From assembly GCF_015207875.1 (NCBI RefSeq), contig NZ_JADEVZ010000059.1, positions 1-32,817 of the forward strand: a DNA stretch of 32,817 nucleotides. Direction: 5' to 3'. The notes under the pieces were generated by a model. The model was not told the DNA's origin. It ran no database searches and saw only the letters and a program-made list of their open reading frames with translations. The DNA comes from Dolichospermum sp. LEGE 00240 (GTDB taxonomy: Bacteria > Cyanobacteriota > Cyanobacteriia > Cyanobacteriales > Nostocaceae). A program made the translations under genes and the position numbers. Numbering within the stretch: the first letter of the stretch is position 1; every line of letters begins with the position of its first letter. Of this stretch, positions 32,788-32,817 are shown one piece after another.

Positions 32788-32817
32788 AACCCCACCCCCT
32801 AACCCCCTCCCCGCAAG
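32788..32817 (-). repeat. G-rich repeat, right flank of the DUF559 gene
   Basis: Inverted partner of 32408-32435, cut by the window end. On the minus strand it reads CTTGCGGGGAGGGGGTTAGG and then GGGTGGGGTT, and it stays in frame with the DUF559 gene. Confidence 0.7.

Noticed and set aside
1-32817. tRNA, rRNA, riboswitch or origin of replication
   Set aside because: No cloverleaf T-loop signature, rRNA segment, known riboswitch core or DnaA-box cluster was seen by eye on either strand.

Overview
The window comes from a filamentous, Nostoc/Anabaena-type cyanobacterium. It has dense GCGATCGC (HIP1) octamers, heptameric short tandem repeats, many small MITE-like repeats, a cyanobacterial PEP carboxylase, a class C flavodiiron protein of the Flv1 type, and CBS-CP12 proteins. 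No rRNA or tRNA gene was seen. All calls rest on reading the sequence and on remembered family motifs; nothing was searched.

Layout. (1) 1-4300: a fossil type I CRISPR-Cas locus on the minus strand. A cas8-like gene is split over three frames and carries an in-frame 39-nt tandem repeat. After it come a 36-codon cas7-like stub, a MITE, the C-terminal half of a cas5-like gene, a nearly complete cas6, a Cas4/Cas1-like chimeric scrap and one orphan CRISPR repeat. (2) 4413-9505: a four-CBS protein, a recombinase-tail protein, then a plus-strand group: adenylate-kinase-like protein, thioredoxin, zinc-ribbon protein and two tandem CBS proteins. Each CBS protein carries a different half of CP12. (3) 9629-10015: a MITE that truncates a small gene. 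(4) 10157-20809: a compact type III-A (Csm) operon on the minus strand. Its order of transcription is csx3, csx3-AAA fusion, cas10 (GGDD present, HD apparently absent), csm2, csm3, csm4, csm5, cas6, CARF-RelE (Cami1-like), CARF-HEPN. A WYL regulator (TIGR03985-like) diverges from it at 21191. (5) 22584-23170: an IS200/IS605-like scrap, a 105-bp MITE, a leader-like hairpin and a one-spacer CRISPR array whose repeat matches the orphan repeat at 378-414 exactly, in inverted orientation. (6) 23290-31518: housekeeping genes ppc, an HtpX-like protease, a DUF697-type GTPase and flv1. (7) 31587-32817: a DUF433/DUF5615 toxin-antitoxin-like pair between two 104-bp copies of the 5' end of flv1, then a DUF559 nuclease-like gene flanked by inverted G-rich repeats.

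How it may work together. The Csm complex keeps the RNA-cleaving Asp of Csm3 and the cyclase motif of Cas10 but seems to lack the HD DNase. Its defence would therefore run through cyclic oligoadenylate: two CARF effectors (ribosome-dependent RelE-like RNase and HEPN RNase) as output, Csx3 as ring-nuclease brake and Csx3-AAA as a modified brake or sensor. No intact cas1, cas2 or cas3 is present. The system must draw crRNAs from the mini-array or from arrays elsewhere, and two Cas6 genes remain to process them. The CBS/CP12/thioredoxin group looks like a redox- and adenylate-sensing controller of the Calvin cycle.
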